Translations under genes and position numbers: made by a program
Part shown: one piece after another, positions 54,959 to 64,000 of the stretch
How positions within the stretch are numbered: the stretch's first letter is position 1
Layout of the letters: each line of letters begins with the position of its first letter
The notes under the pieces: model-generated
Database searches by the model: none
The model's input: the letters and a program-made list of their open reading frames with translations, nothing else
What the model was told of the DNA's origin: nothing
Source of the DNA: Lachnospiraceae bacterium M18-1
GTDB lineage: Bacteria > Bacillota > Clostridia > Lachnospirales > Lachnospiraceae
Length of the DNA stretch: 64,000 nucleotides
Assembly: GCA_000403295.2 (NCBI GenBank)
Contig: KE159610.1
Coordinates: 229,387 to 293,386, forward strand
Direction: 5' to 3'

Positions 54959-57900
54959 TTACTTTATTTTAGCCAAAACATCTTGAAAAATTGCATAGTT
55001 CTTCTTCACGCCATCATCCAAATCAATGGAAATCATCTGATCGGCAAGGTGGTGAATCTTTTCCTCATAGGTACGGATCTCGGTATCTTGAGCCTGCAAA
55101 GCAGTCAGCTTTTTATTTAGTTTCACACGTTCGCCTGTGGAAGCATTGGCTATACGCTGTTCCAGATCGGCAATAGCTGTACGATAACGAGCCTGCTGTT
55201 CATGCACATAATCGGTACGGATACGGGCAATGATGTCCGGCTGATAGCGGTGCATATAAATCAGTGCCTTGAAGCCGTTCTTTTTACCACTGTCAAACAG
55301 CCAGTAGATCGGGCGTTTCTGGTAAATCTTGCAATGATCAGCATAGAAATCGTTGAGGAAGTAATTTCTGATTACCTCCTTCGGCTGACCTTTGCCGCCC
55401 AGTGCGTCGGCAATGAATTTCAGATTTTCGTCCAGCATCTCTGCACCATAGACCGTTTTCACAAACTCTACGAACAGACCCACAATATCATCCTCAAAAT
55501 ATTCATCATCGCAAATCGGGAGAATGTTATCCTTATCGGCAGGGAAAGACGCATACTTGCTGGCATTCCATTCACTGCCAGCGTAAGCAAGACCGTCCAC
55601 ATCCAGAGAATAGCGACCAAACATACAGCCAACAGCATAAGAAATGAAAGAGCGAATATCTCTGCCAAGGTCAGCCTTTCGGACAGTGACATCCTTATCC
55701 TCAACCTCCGGTGTCAGCTCATCCTGCAAGCTGTAAATGTCGATGAAGATGCGATTCAGTTCTTCCTCGTTGGCTTTCAGTTGGTTAAAACGACTATCGC
55801 ACTCACTCTGCCATTGGTCAAATGCTTCGGAAATAGTAGAAACTTTGCAGAGTAGCGGATGCCGCTGGAAGTCCCAAGATGCCTCAAACGTGTTCCACTC
55901 CTTCTTGCATATTGCTATATTATCTAATGCCAATTCAGAAATATCATTGTGAGTTTTAATAGCATATGGCAATTTCAATAATGCACCCTCAGAATAATCT
56001 AATGTTGGAGCAAGTACATGAATATAATACATTCCTACAACAGAATTTAAAAATGCCTGTAAACAATAAATGTCAATATCATTTCTTGCAAAACATCCGG
56101 AACCTTTTGATTCAAACATCATATTATTACCACTATATCTAAGAGATATAGAACCAGATGAAATAGATGACCAAGTAAGTCCTTCTCTAAAGTTATAGTC
56201 TAAATTTTGCGGTCTGGATAATAATTTTCCTTTTTCATCCCTATAATTTTTGATTCTGAAACCATCATTTTCCCAATTTACAATATACTCTTGATTTCCG
56301 AACCATTTGCGATAAGATCCCCCTTTATTACACGGAAACCATTTTGCCGCTTTATTATTGCCTTGAAAATCTATGCTTTTATTTGAAACCTCAAACCATA
56401 ATTTAAGAAATAGATCATTATTTCCAGTTTTAAAGCCTTGCTTTGTTACCGCAATCTCCTTTAGCAAACTAATTTTGTCATAATTACTTATCCCTCTATG
56501 CGTAACCCAATATGCCATTGGTGTTCCTGGTATTTTCTGAAAATCAGTTTGATTAGCTATATATTTTTGAGTTTTTTGTAAGTAAGCATTTTCTTTATCA
56601 TTTTGTGAGGTCTGCTCCGTCATCTGGTAATAAATTCCATTGCTATTGCGAATGCAAGAATTTTGAAAAACAAAACTGGTCGTCTGTACAACCTCACCAC
56701 CGATTTCTTCAAATGCTCTTGCACCCAGATGAATCATATTAACAAGGTATATTTCAGTAAACATTTTGCGGAGTTTTTCAAAACTTGTTAAAAACATCCA
56801 GGAATGCATAGTAACCATAGCCTGGTATCCATTATTTTTGGTAAATTTGTGGCACTTTTCAATAAATACAGAATATAAATCAACCTTACTATCAGGATAA
56901 TTTTCTTTTATGTAACTGTTAAGTTTATCATCTGCGTTGCTTACCGGCATATAAGGAGGATTCGTCACAACCACATCATACTTCTGTGCCAGTACCTCTG
57001 CCACCTGCACCAACGGCAACAGTTCTGCCAGTGCTACATCACGGGACATATTTATATCCTCTGTAATCTCTGCAAAGCGATCATACAAATCTGTCCAATC
57101 CTTCGGCGTGACCGTCAGAAGCGAGCCGTATTCCTTTGCATCGTACAATTCGCTAATAATGGTGTTCATTGCCGCTTTCAGCTTGGTGTTCCCATTACAA
57201 AAATACTCCACTGCGTACTTGTCCATATGGTTGCTCTCTACAATAGCATACACATGGGGCTGAATGCCACGGCTGAAGAAACGGCGGTCATACTGGCGGG
57301 CTTTCATCATTACAGCAAAGTAGGCCAGCTGTGCCGCACGATCGTCAATGTCCAAACCATAGATGTTATTCTCCACAATACTTGCCACCGCTTCACGGGT
57401 GGTATAGCCGTAAGATTCATAAATCTTCATCAGCACATCGAACATATAGGCAAGGATATGACCAGACCCGGAGCATGGGTCGATCACTTTCAGCTGATCT
57501 GGTGTCAATGCAGCATATTCCTTACGGATTTCTACAAGCTGTGCCTGCACTTCTGGCTCCTGCTCAGTTTCTTCCAGATAGTAATGCCATTTTCTATCTT
57601 CCGGATCACGGTTTCCGGCAACATAGGCAGACTGTTCTTCATCCGTCGGCAAAAGCTGCTCTTTTGCATCCGGATGCCCTTCCAGCCACAAGCGGCCAAG
57701 ACTATTTTCTACCATGTATCGGACGATCCAATCCGGTGTAAAAAGCTGAGTTGCTGCTGGGACTTCCTGTTTTTTTATTTTTTTAGAACTTTTTCTTCCA
57801 AAAACGGTTGCTTTAGGTTCAATATTGTAATACTGATACAGCCAGCCGATAATCTGTACCGCATCCTTCCAGTCATCCTCTGGTATCAGTTCGATCATCT

Positions 57901-58456
57901 GCTGAATCACACTGCCATCTCTCAGCAGATTGTCCGGCAGAAGAAGCTCCGTGTAATCGCTGATTTTCTGGAACATTCCCGGCAGAATCTTGTTCAGAGC
58001 ATTGCACTGCACGATCAGCAAGTATTTATACAGTTCTTCGGTCTTTTCAGCTTCTTTCAGCTCATATACTTTCTCCATATCGAGTCCGTCCAAATCCAGA
58101 TGGATGGCTTCGGTGATAATCTGCGGCTTGAAGTTGTTTTTCTCGTCCGTAAACACACGCACATGGGAAGGAAGATAGCCGTTGACCTCCATGAAACGCA
58201 GGGCAGAAAAACGGTTAAACCATGTGTAGGCAACCTCCTCCATAACCTGCTTATATCCTTTATCGTTAATCTCGGATATCAGAGCTTGACGCTGTTTTTT
58301 CTCAGTATCAGTCAGGACTTTTCCGTTGATGCTGTCAGCAGCAGTATCAGCAATATTGTCCTCTGTGATACCATATTCCACACCTTTGAGCGAAACACGG
58401 GCGATCAACTCTGTTCTTGCCCAGACAGCAAACTTTTTAATCGCATTTTTATACAT
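54959..58456 (-). CDS. pglX: BREX adenine-specific DNA methyltransferase PglX
   Basis: Core BREX enzyme of 1165 residues that methylates adenine in a host motif and marks self DNA. The SAM-binding motif I is DPCSGSGHILAYMFDVLMK near residue 325, the catalytic NPPY is in YDVVVTNPPYMPVSN near residue 498. The N-terminal 230 residues and the C-terminal specificity part (from about 620, with coiled coil near 1100: LEQRIANASTGERVKL) match the long type 1 PglX. The frame is intact. GGAGG lies 8 bases before ATG 58456, inside the end of the SEFIR gene, showing close coupling. Confidence 0.95.
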   Translation of the reverse strand: MYKNAIKKFAVWARTELIARVSLKGVEYGITEDNIADTAADSINGKVLTDTEKKQRQALISEINDKGYKQVMEEVAYTWFNRFSALRFMEVNGYLPSHVRVFTDEKNNFKPQIITEAIHLDLDGLDMEKVYELKEAEKTEELYKYLLIVQCNALNKILPGMFQKISDYTELLLPDNLLRDGSVIQQMIELIPEDDWKDAVQIIGWLYQYYNIEPKATVFGRKSSKKIKKQEVPAATQLFTPDWIVRYMVENSLGRLWLEGHPDAKEQLLPTDEEQSAYVAGNRDPEDRKWHYYLEETEQEPEVQAQLVEIRKEYAALTPDQLKVIDPCSGSGHILAYMFDVLMKIYESYGYTTREAVASIVENNIYGLDIDDRAAQLAYFAVMMKARQYDRRFFSRGIQPHVYAIVESNHMDKYAVEYFCNGNTKLKAAMNTIISELYDAKEYGSLLTVTPKDWTDLYDRFAEITEDINMSRDVALAELLPLVQVAEVLAQKYDVVVTNPPYMPVSNADDKLNSYIKENYPDSKVDLYSVFIEKCHKFTKNNGYQAMVTMHSWMFLTSFEKLRKMFTEIYLVNMIHLGARAFEEIGGEVVQTTSFVFQNSCIRNSNGIYYQMTEQTSQNDKENAYLQKTQKYIANQTDFQKIPGTPMAYWVTHRGISNYDKISLLKEIAVTKQGFKTGNNDLFLKLWFEVSNKSIDFQGNNKAAKWFPCNKGGSYRKWFGNQEYIVNWENDGFRIKNYRDEKGKLLSRPQNLDYNFREGLTWSSISSGSISLRYSGNNMMFESKGSGCFARNDIDIYCLQAFLNSVVGMYYIHVLAPTLDYSEGALLKLPYAIKTHNDISELALDNIAICKKEWNTFEASWDFQRHPLLCKVSTISEAFDQWQSECDSRFNQLKANEEELNRIFIDIYSLQDELTPEVEDKDVTVRKADLGRDIRSFISYAVGCMFGRYSLDVDGLAYAGSEWNASKYASFPADKDNILPICDDEYFEDDIVGLFVEFVKTVYGAEMLDENLKFIADALGGKGQPKEVIRNYFLNDFYADHCKIYQKRPIYWLFDSGKKNGFKALIYMHRYQPDIIARIRTDYVHEQQARYRTAIADLEQRIANASTGERVKLNKKLTALQAQDTEIRTYEEKIHHLADQMISIDLDDGVKKNYAIFQDVLAKIK

Positions 58457-58459
58457 ACA

Positions 58460-59569
58460 TCATTCCTCCGGACTCATAAGAACTGCTTTACAGGGATTCT
58501 CATCCGTTATCTTTGCTCCAGCTGTAACCGTTATTTCTTTCATTGGAATTGCATATTCAAAATCAAATTGCATATTCTCTATTGCAGCTCCTATTGATGG
58601 ATTTTTTAATCCAACAGGAACTAAATAATATTTTCCAGCCTTGTTATACATGTCCAAAAATTGATCTCTATTACCTGATCCATTATTTTCATCCATCCAC
58701 TGATAACGTGAAACCGTTGCTAAAAGTAGTTCTTGCATTTCTATTCCAAAATTATTTGCTCGGCTAATACTTGCATCAATATTTGCACCTATATGTAAAA
58801 AATATCCTTTTCCATAATTTCTATCATAGGATTCATATACCCAGCACGACTTAGGAAATGGTGGAACAATGTAATCAACTTTCAAAAAAGTATCTGCAAA
58901 CTCCATATCTCTATAATTTTTCTTCCACTCTTTGAAAATTTCTTTACCTGCCGAGTAATTTGTAAAGAATAAGCCTATTGCAGGTGCATCTCCACCCCAA
59001 AGATATACTGTTCCTCTCCACTTTGCAGCATTCCATTTTTCAAGGTTAATTGGTGAAGAAAAGAACATTGTTTTTCGTTCCTTTTCCGGCAATGGCTTCA
59101 ATTCTCCCAATGGAGGCTTTTTACTGTTAGTAACACCTCTAAAACGCCAATATAGCCTGTCATATTGCTTTTCATCCGAAAGATTATAGTATGTATATGG
59201 TTTCAACGGTGTAGGTATATACTGTTGGTCATCATCATCAAAAAATGCCGCAATAAATTTATTTGTTTCTGCCGCTGAATCATATAACATCTGATAAACA
59301 ATGTTAGCTTCCCATACAACGCCTCTTCCCTTTTTCTCTGAATAGAGTTTTTGATTATATGTTTCTTCACATAAAACAAGAACAAACTCTGACTCCATGA
59401 TTTGATGCTCCATCCACCTTGGCCATCCTTCAGAAGGTGCTTCTTCATATTGATCTATCATCGCATCAATGCCTTCTGAACGTAGTCTATTTGCCAACTC
59501 CAACACTTTATCTTCATATGCTTGATTTTTATGTGCATATGAAATAAACACTTTTGGGTTATTATCCAT
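58460..59569 (-). CDS. SEFIR-domain protein (TIR-like)
   Basis: Protein of 369 residues. The N-terminal SEFIR domain (about 5-130) begins KVFISYAHKNQAYEDKVLELANRLR and continues EGIDAMIDQYEEAPSEGWPRWMEHQ, ESEFVLVLCEETYNQKL and GVVWEANIVYQML, the standard bacterial SEFIR pattern related to TIR NADases. Residues about 180-369 are an unrecognised domain. SEFIR proteins can protect by NAD depletion on phage infection. It lies between brxC and pglX, with its stop 4 bases before the pglX start and just after a frameshifted membrane-type gene. It is likely nested BREX cargo; a partner sensor is not certain. Confidence 0.85.
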   Translation of the reverse strand: MDNNPKVFISYAHKNQAYEDKVLELANRLRSEGIDAMIDQYEEAPSEGWPRWMEHQIMESEFVLVLCEETYNQKLYSEKKGRGVVWEANIVYQMLYDSAAETNKFIAAFFDDDDQQYIPTPLKPYTYYNLSDEKQYDRLYWRFRGVTNSKKPPLGELKPLPEKERKTMFFSSPINLEKWNAAKWRGTVYLWGGDAPAIGLFFTNYSAGKEIFKEWKKNYRDMEFADTFLKVDYIVPPFPKSCWVYESYDRNYGKGYFLHIGANIDASISRANNFGIEMQELLLATVSRYQWMDENNGSGNRDQFLDMYNKAGKYYLVPVGLKNPSIGAAIENMQFDFEYAIPMKEITVTAGAKITDENPCKAVLMSPEE

Positions 59570-59579
59570 TATCTGTCTC

Positions 59580-60067
59580 CTAATCTTCTGAATTGCTCTT
59601 CACGTTTCTAATATTTGCCCGTATCGCAAACAGCGGAACTGATAATATTCCCTTTGCCTTTTTCTTTTCAATACTATATGCAGTCACTTGACACTCCTCG
59701 AAGTGATCCTTTTGACAATGCCATTCCAGTACATTTGCTTCCTGTTCTGATAAAGTATATACAATATTATGGAAGGCAATATAATCCTGTCACTATCGGG
59801 CATCTGACAATCTACCAATATTTTTTTCTTATGACAAATCACGAAACTTTCCAAAACGAACGGCTTTTCCCCGACATTAAAGATTTCAATTCCATGTTCA
59901 GAGGAACTTTCTTTCACACGGTATGCTTTTTCTGTCAACTCATTTTCAGGTGTTGCTACCATTTGGAAACAGAGTTTCGGTCGCCCTCGAAAAATAGTAG
60001 TCAATTCATTTAATCCCCAGCCAATAATAACTCCTAAAATGCCAATAGCTGCACTAATCAATTCCAT
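59580..60067 (-). pseudogene. Membrane-anchored gene upstream of the SEFIR gene, frameshifted
   Basis: The frame begins ELISAAIGILGVIIGWGLNE, a single N-terminal membrane helix, then a soluble beta-like region (PKLCFQMVATPENE, EIFNVGEKPFVLESFVICHK). Near 59771-59777 one T appears to be missing: the next frame continues FHNIVYTLSEQEANVLEWHC, AYSIEKKKAKGILSVPLFAI and ends at TAG 59580-59582, 10 bases before the SEFIR start. A restored gene would encode about 162 residues. The close spacing suggests a two-gene module with the SEFIR gene. Function unknown. Confidence 0.65.
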
Positions 60068-60086
60068 CCTTCGCGGTTCTCCATCT

Positions 60087-63000
60087 TTAATTCAGCTTAA
60101 TCTCGTCGCAATTTTTCAGCAACTGTTTCAGCTGAGAGCGAATTTTCTCTACATAATCATCAATATCCGCATCCGTCTGTAAGGTCTTTGCCTGGAATAC
60201 AACCTGACGATTATAAATACGGACTACCTTTTTCTTCACCGGAGCCGCTTCTTTTCCAGTCTGTGTCGGCTGAACCTGCGGCTTCGGAACCGGAGGTGCG
60301 AGAACTGTTTCAATATGGCTGACAATATCATCCTTATACTGGCACATTGGCAGGAACATGGCATCCAGAAGGGCAAGACTCTTTAATTCTGCAATTTTCT
60401 CCTTGCACTGGCTGAAATACTTGTCTGATTTTTCAATCAGATGAAACGCCTTGGAATCTCCATTTGCGGCAGTATGGGTTGCTTCCATACACTGACGAAC
60501 TGTTTCCAGAACCTCGGTACGTTTTTCTTCCAGCATCTTATCATGGGCAGTACGAACGGTATCCATCAGTGGATTCAATTCCCGAATCCGGTTATAGTTG
60601 AACTTACTGCCTGGCTGAACCATCGTAATCAGACGAATGGTATTCAGTGCCTTATGAGCTTCTTCATTTTCCGCAATACGGTCAAGATCATCATGCAGAG
60701 ATTTTTCAAACTGCACTGCCTGGTCAAATACCGTTACCTGCGTTTTAAAGAAATTCTCAATGCCGTTGCTCATGGATTCTTTGTTTTCAAACAAGTCATC
60801 CTCTTTTTTCAGTACACGCTCAATCAGTGCGATATTGTCTTTCTTCTGAGAAAGAACATCATCCATAAGACTGATAGCTGTCTGCACCAGTCCACGATCC
60901 GGGTATTTATGTCCTTCGTAACGGTGATTCAAAGAAGCATAGTAATCCCGCTGTTCGCTGAATTTTTCGGTTACAAAGCGAATCAAACCATCTTCATCAT
61001 CCGGCACATCCATAAGATCGAAATACTCACGGAGCATTTCTTTTACATCCCGCATCATGGTAGCGGAAATGGTTTTACGTTTGCTGATGGAAGTCTTGCC
61101 GATTTCACTCTTTTTACGGAGCATATCCGGCAGTTTCGGGTCATCCGGCTGAATGGTATTGCCTGCATATTTGATGGTTACTTTCTGGGAATAAATCAGC
61201 TGTGCCGCAACCGCAGCAATGTCGATTTCCTTCCAGCCATACGGAATTGCACTGTATTTGCTCTGCACATCAGCCATAGAAGTCGGCAGCTTTTTCACAT
61301 CCTGCATTTCCAGATATTCTTCCATTGTAGAAACAGCATCACGGTTTGGCTCCATGCCTGGGAGCATGGTAACAGTACCAGTCAGAATAGCAATAATATC
61401 TGCATCACTGCCCGCATTTTCTGTAATCAGATCGAGCTTGCTATATACATGAGCAACCAGATATTCCAATGATTGGTCAATTTTACTCTTGGCATTTCCA
61501 CCTTTCATTTCCAGATGTTCCCCATCTACATAGAACTGTGCCCCTTCGATGGCATTTTGCAATTCTGTCATGGCACTCAGCTCGTATTTTCCGGCTTCAT
61601 CCTGCTGATCGCTGATGATTTTCTGCACACTCTTTGGAAGCTGGCTTACGTTTCTCTGCTTTACATATTTACGAATCTTCATGGCAGATTCCAGCGATTC
61701 ATAGTATGGCGTATCAGCCAGAACAACAATGGCTTCTTTGCCTTTGGATTCTGTCATCAGGCGGAACTCTGTTTTTTCTGTGGCATCGGTTGCGACGGTC
61801 AGAAAACGCAGACGCATACCGCCAGTTGCCACACCCACAGTATTACCGTCTACCATCTGGTCGAACGCAAAGTCATATTTTCCATAGCGGAATTTCTTGG
61901 TTGTAAAAATATCACCGTAAATCATCTGGGCAATGCGCTCCACGATAGAAGCGGTATCCACGTTGGTATCCCGGATTTCACGCTGAATATCCTGTTCTTC
62001 ATCTGTCAGGAAGTTATAAGTGTCGCCTGTTCTGCCGATATAGTTCTGGCTGATCAGACGGTCAAGGCAGCCACGGACAGCTTCACGCATAATAATTTTA
62101 TCCACACGAATATCATCTGCCCTCAGAATAACGATATTATCCAGATTAGAGGGAATATCATCAATATACCGAATCAGATACAGAAGTTTCAGCACATCCA
62201 CATCCTGCTGTTCGATACCATCACCATTGTCCGCGGCTTTCTGGCAGCGCTCAATGACTCGGCGAATAGAACCGTCCAAGAAAGTATGTACGGTATCATA
62301 AAAACGAAAGAATGGAACAAGTGCATATTCGTCCTTCTCCTGAATTTTCTGCGCCGCCTCCTGGAAGCCGGAAAGCATGGAACGCTCACCGCCGGAAAGA
62401 TGCTTGCCGGAATTTCCGTGCTTACGGATTTCTGCAAATACCTTCTGCATAATGATAAACTGATACGGCACGAACGGGAAGTTCTCAGTGAACTCCCTCG
62501 AACCAGAATACCCTTTAATATCCAGAATGGAACCGCTGAAGCTGAACAGGTTACGCAAAACGGAATCATTCTGCTCATAAACATTTTCCAAATCAGCAGC
62601 TGCTTCTGGTTTCTTTTTCAAAATACGCTTCTGGATGACTTCATCCACAGAGGAAGAAGATAAGCTCAGTCTTGTTTTGAAACGAGCCTGAATACGGGAG
62701 AACTCATCGGCACGAACTTTGATGATTTCATCAATCGCTTCCTGTCCGGTGCAGATGACCCAAATCTTACCTTCGCACTCACTGCCGATCTTTTCTGTCA
62801 GAGACTGGAGATTCAAAAGCATATCGGTATCTGTACCAACATACTGGCCAACCTCGTCAATCATAAACAGCAGACGGAAGTTCGCCGGTTTGGTATCCAC
62901 ATAGGCTTTTATATCTTCCACAAGCTGTGCGATAGAAATTTCTGTTGCGGTTTTATCATTGAACCAGCCTCGTGCATCGTCTTCGCTCATATCCAAAACT

Positions 63001-63635
63001 TCCATCAGAGTTGGAATAATGAACTTGCCATTGAACGCAAATGCACGACGCATTTCCAGCCAGGATTTTCCTTTTTTTTCCTCAAAAACTCTGCAAAACT
63101 CCTCCATCTTTCCCTGTTGGTCAATATAACGCTCCATCATGGCAACTTTCAGATTTTCACCGTAAAATCCCAGATGGTTATAAAACATTTTAGCGAAAAC
63201 ACGGAGGACAGCAGTCTTGTCTTTATTGCTGAATCCTTCGATGTCGATATTAAACAGAATTGTCTCTGTCTGTCCCTTGGTGGCACGATCAATCAGCATA
63301 AAGGTTGCCGGATCATCTTCAAATTTTTTACGGAAACGCTCTACACTGCGGACACCTTTTACTTCTTTATTTTCCAGAAGATAAGAAAGCATTTTCAGGA
63401 AATGAGATTTACCACTTCCAAAGAAACCTGAGATCCACACACCCATATCGGCTGTGGGCTGATCAAAGGCATCCCCGTAATAATTGAAAAATGTAATAAA
63501 ATGTTTTTTCAATTCTCTGGTGATGACGTATTCATTTAACTCCTGCTCAATCACATCGTCAGCAGCCTGATCTACTTTAATTACACCATTGATTTTGCGG
63601 TTGATGTCGTCCGCAAACATATCTCGAATCTTCAT
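60087..63635 (-). CDS. brxC: BREX ATPase BrxC
   Basis: Large ATPase of 1182 residues (also called PglY). Walker A GFFGSGKS is at residues 70-77, and the Walker B area is LLFMIDEVGQYVGTDTDML near residue 255; the rest is mostly helical with a Pro/Lys-rich segment near residue 1135 (PPVPKPQVQPTQTGKE). BrxC is required for BREX defence and interacts with PglX and PglZ. The frame is intact. It follows brxB by 90 bases and is followed by the frameshifted membrane-type gene within 20 bases. Confidence 0.95.
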   Translation of the reverse strand: MKIRDMFADDINRKINGVIKVDQAADDVIEQELNEYVITRELKKHFITFFNYYGDAFDQPTADMGVWISGFFGSGKSHFLKMLSYLLENKEVKGVRSVERFRKKFEDDPATFMLIDRATKGQTETILFNIDIEGFSNKDKTAVLRVFAKMFYNHLGFYGENLKVAMMERYIDQQGKMEEFCRVFEEKKGKSWLEMRRAFAFNGKFIIPTLMEVLDMSEDDARGWFNDKTATEISIAQLVEDIKAYVDTKPANFRLLFMIDEVGQYVGTDTDMLLNLQSLTEKIGSECEGKIWVICTGQEAIDEIIKVRADEFSRIQARFKTRLSLSSSSVDEVIQKRILKKKPEAAADLENVYEQNDSVLRNLFSFSGSILDIKGYSGSREFTENFPFVPYQFIIMQKVFAEIRKHGNSGKHLSGGERSMLSGFQEAAQKIQEKDEYALVPFFRFYDTVHTFLDGSIRRVIERCQKAADNGDGIEQQDVDVLKLLYLIRYIDDIPSNLDNIVILRADDIRVDKIIMREAVRGCLDRLISQNYIGRTGDTYNFLTDEEQDIQREIRDTNVDTASIVERIAQMIYGDIFTTKKFRYGKYDFAFDQMVDGNTVGVATGGMRLRFLTVATDATEKTEFRLMTESKGKEAIVVLADTPYYESLESAMKIRKYVKQRNVSQLPKSVQKIISDQQDEAGKYELSAMTELQNAIEGAQFYVDGEHLEMKGGNAKSKIDQSLEYLVAHVYSKLDLITENAGSDADIIAILTGTVTMLPGMEPNRDAVSTMEEYLEMQDVKKLPTSMADVQSKYSAIPYGWKEIDIAAVAAQLIYSQKVTIKYAGNTIQPDDPKLPDMLRKKSEIGKTSISKRKTISATMMRDVKEMLREYFDLMDVPDDEDGLIRFVTEKFSEQRDYYASLNHRYEGHKYPDRGLVQTAISLMDDVLSQKKDNIALIERVLKKEDDLFENKESMSNGIENFFKTQVTVFDQAVQFEKSLHDDLDRIAENEEAHKALNTIRLITMVQPGSKFNYNRIRELNPLMDTVRTAHDKMLEEKRTEVLETVRQCMEATHTAANGDSKAFHLIEKSDKYFSQCKEKIAELKSLALLDAMFLPMCQYKDDIVSHIETVLAPPVPKPQVQPTQTGKEAAPVKKKVVRIYNRQVVFQAKTLQTDADIDDYVEKIRSQLKQLLKNCDEIKLN

Positions 63636-63725
63636 GGCTTTATCCCCCTTAATCTATTATGGACTTTGTCCATAATCATCGTTCGCCGCTCGCCAAATAT
63701 GCAAGCATATTTTTCTCGCTAACAC

Positions 63726-64000
63726 TCACTCTATCACGTTGAATGCCCGGTAATAATCATTTGATGTCAGACGATTGAACAGTTTTACATGGCGACCGTC
63801 AAACTCACCCGGATACATAACAAGAATCGGAACATCCGAAAAATGCGGCTGCAAAGCTTCCAGTAATGTATGGATTCTCATAAACGGAAATACTTCACCG
63901 ACACCCGTAAGCATCAGTACATCGCCTGGTTCATGTGGCTCGTACTGGATCTTATCAATAAACTCTCCATTGCCGATTGCAGAATTTAGCTGCTCCAGAA
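63726..64000 (-). CDS. brxB: BREX protein BrxB, C-terminal part (enters from the right edge)
   Basis: The last 90 codons of a gene starting beyond base 64000. The end reads LEQLNSAIGNGEFIDKIQYE, DVLMLTGVGEVFPFMRIHTLL and SDVPILVMYPGEFDGRHVKLFNRL, the DUF1788/BrxB C-terminus. Its stop TGA is at 63726-63728. It is the first gene of the BREX set seen here; brxA would be expected further right. The start lies outside the window. Confidence 0.86.
   Translation of the reverse strand, partial: LEQLNSAIGNGEFIDKIQYEPHEPGDVLMLTGVGEVFPFMRIHTLLEALQPHFSDVPILVMYPGEFDGRHVKLFNRLTSNDYYRAFNVIE

Noticed and set aside
57227..58597. Long plus-strand open frame opposite pglX
   Set aside because: The opposite strand has the intact methyltransferase with clear motifs; no start context on the plus strand.
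60441..62663. Two long plus-strand open frames opposite brxC
   Set aside because: Shadow frames of the BrxC gene, which carries intact Walker motifs; codon use is implausible.

Overview
The window looks like a chromosomal segment of a gut-type Firmicute of the Clostridia, most likely Lachnospiraceae. This is inferred from the rny-recX-recA order, a Bacillus-type LexA box, AGGAGG ribosome binding sites, pta-ackA and the many YesN/YesM-type regulators. Moderate-GC housekeeping genes alternate with AT-richer accessory islands. I could not run any database search, so family names rest on motifs and remembered family features.

Layout. 1-5.0 kb: start of rny (leaves the window), recX, recA with promoter and LexA operator, a short palindromic repeat, tRNA-Gly(CCC) with a strong promoter and a 31-bp-armed bidirectional terminator, and a sodium:solute symporter. 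5.1-7.4 kb: an AT-rich foreign island (flavin-type oxidoreductase, pnuC with a long leader, dead tnpV). 7.5-20.9 kb: ordinary metabolism, almost all on the minus strand (mgsA, ABC exporter pair, hydroxyacid dehydrogenase, left-handed beta-helix protein, topB, galM, ppk1, patatin), then an ABC-F protein and a phosphatase converging on one terminator. 21-29 kb: DUF4091 protein, YczE-like membrane protein, Mrp ATPase, YfcC plus isoaspartyl dipeptidase, YceD-L32, and an AEC transporter remnant.

29-41.5 kb: a sugar-type ABC importer under a YesM/YesN-type two-component system. Its binding-protein gene is split by a 1.6-kb insertion element. Upstream lie a CocE-type hydrolase, a two-piece AtuA pair and a PAS/Fis-like regulator. 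42-48.2 kb: ackA, pta, a PIN/AbrB toxin-antitoxin pair with one nonsense codon in each gene, mgtE and tmcAL.

48.2-64 kb: a type 1-like BREX phage-defence locus on the minus strand, entering from the right: brxB (partial), brxC, a frameshifted membrane-anchored gene, a SEFIR-domain gene, pglX, a DUF3791-like gene, a broken SIR2 gene, an AlbA_2/ATPase/wHTH gene, pglZ, and a small FakA-C-terminus-like gene where brxL is usually found. Between the SIR2 remnant and the AlbA_2 gene, on the opposite strand, a perfect-consensus promoter drives a predicted ~120-nt RNA with two 27-nt direct repeats and an intrinsic terminator. pglZ carries an in-frame GC-rich palindromic insert. This island, with nested accessory defence genes and an unassigned small RNA, is the best candidate here for something undescribed.
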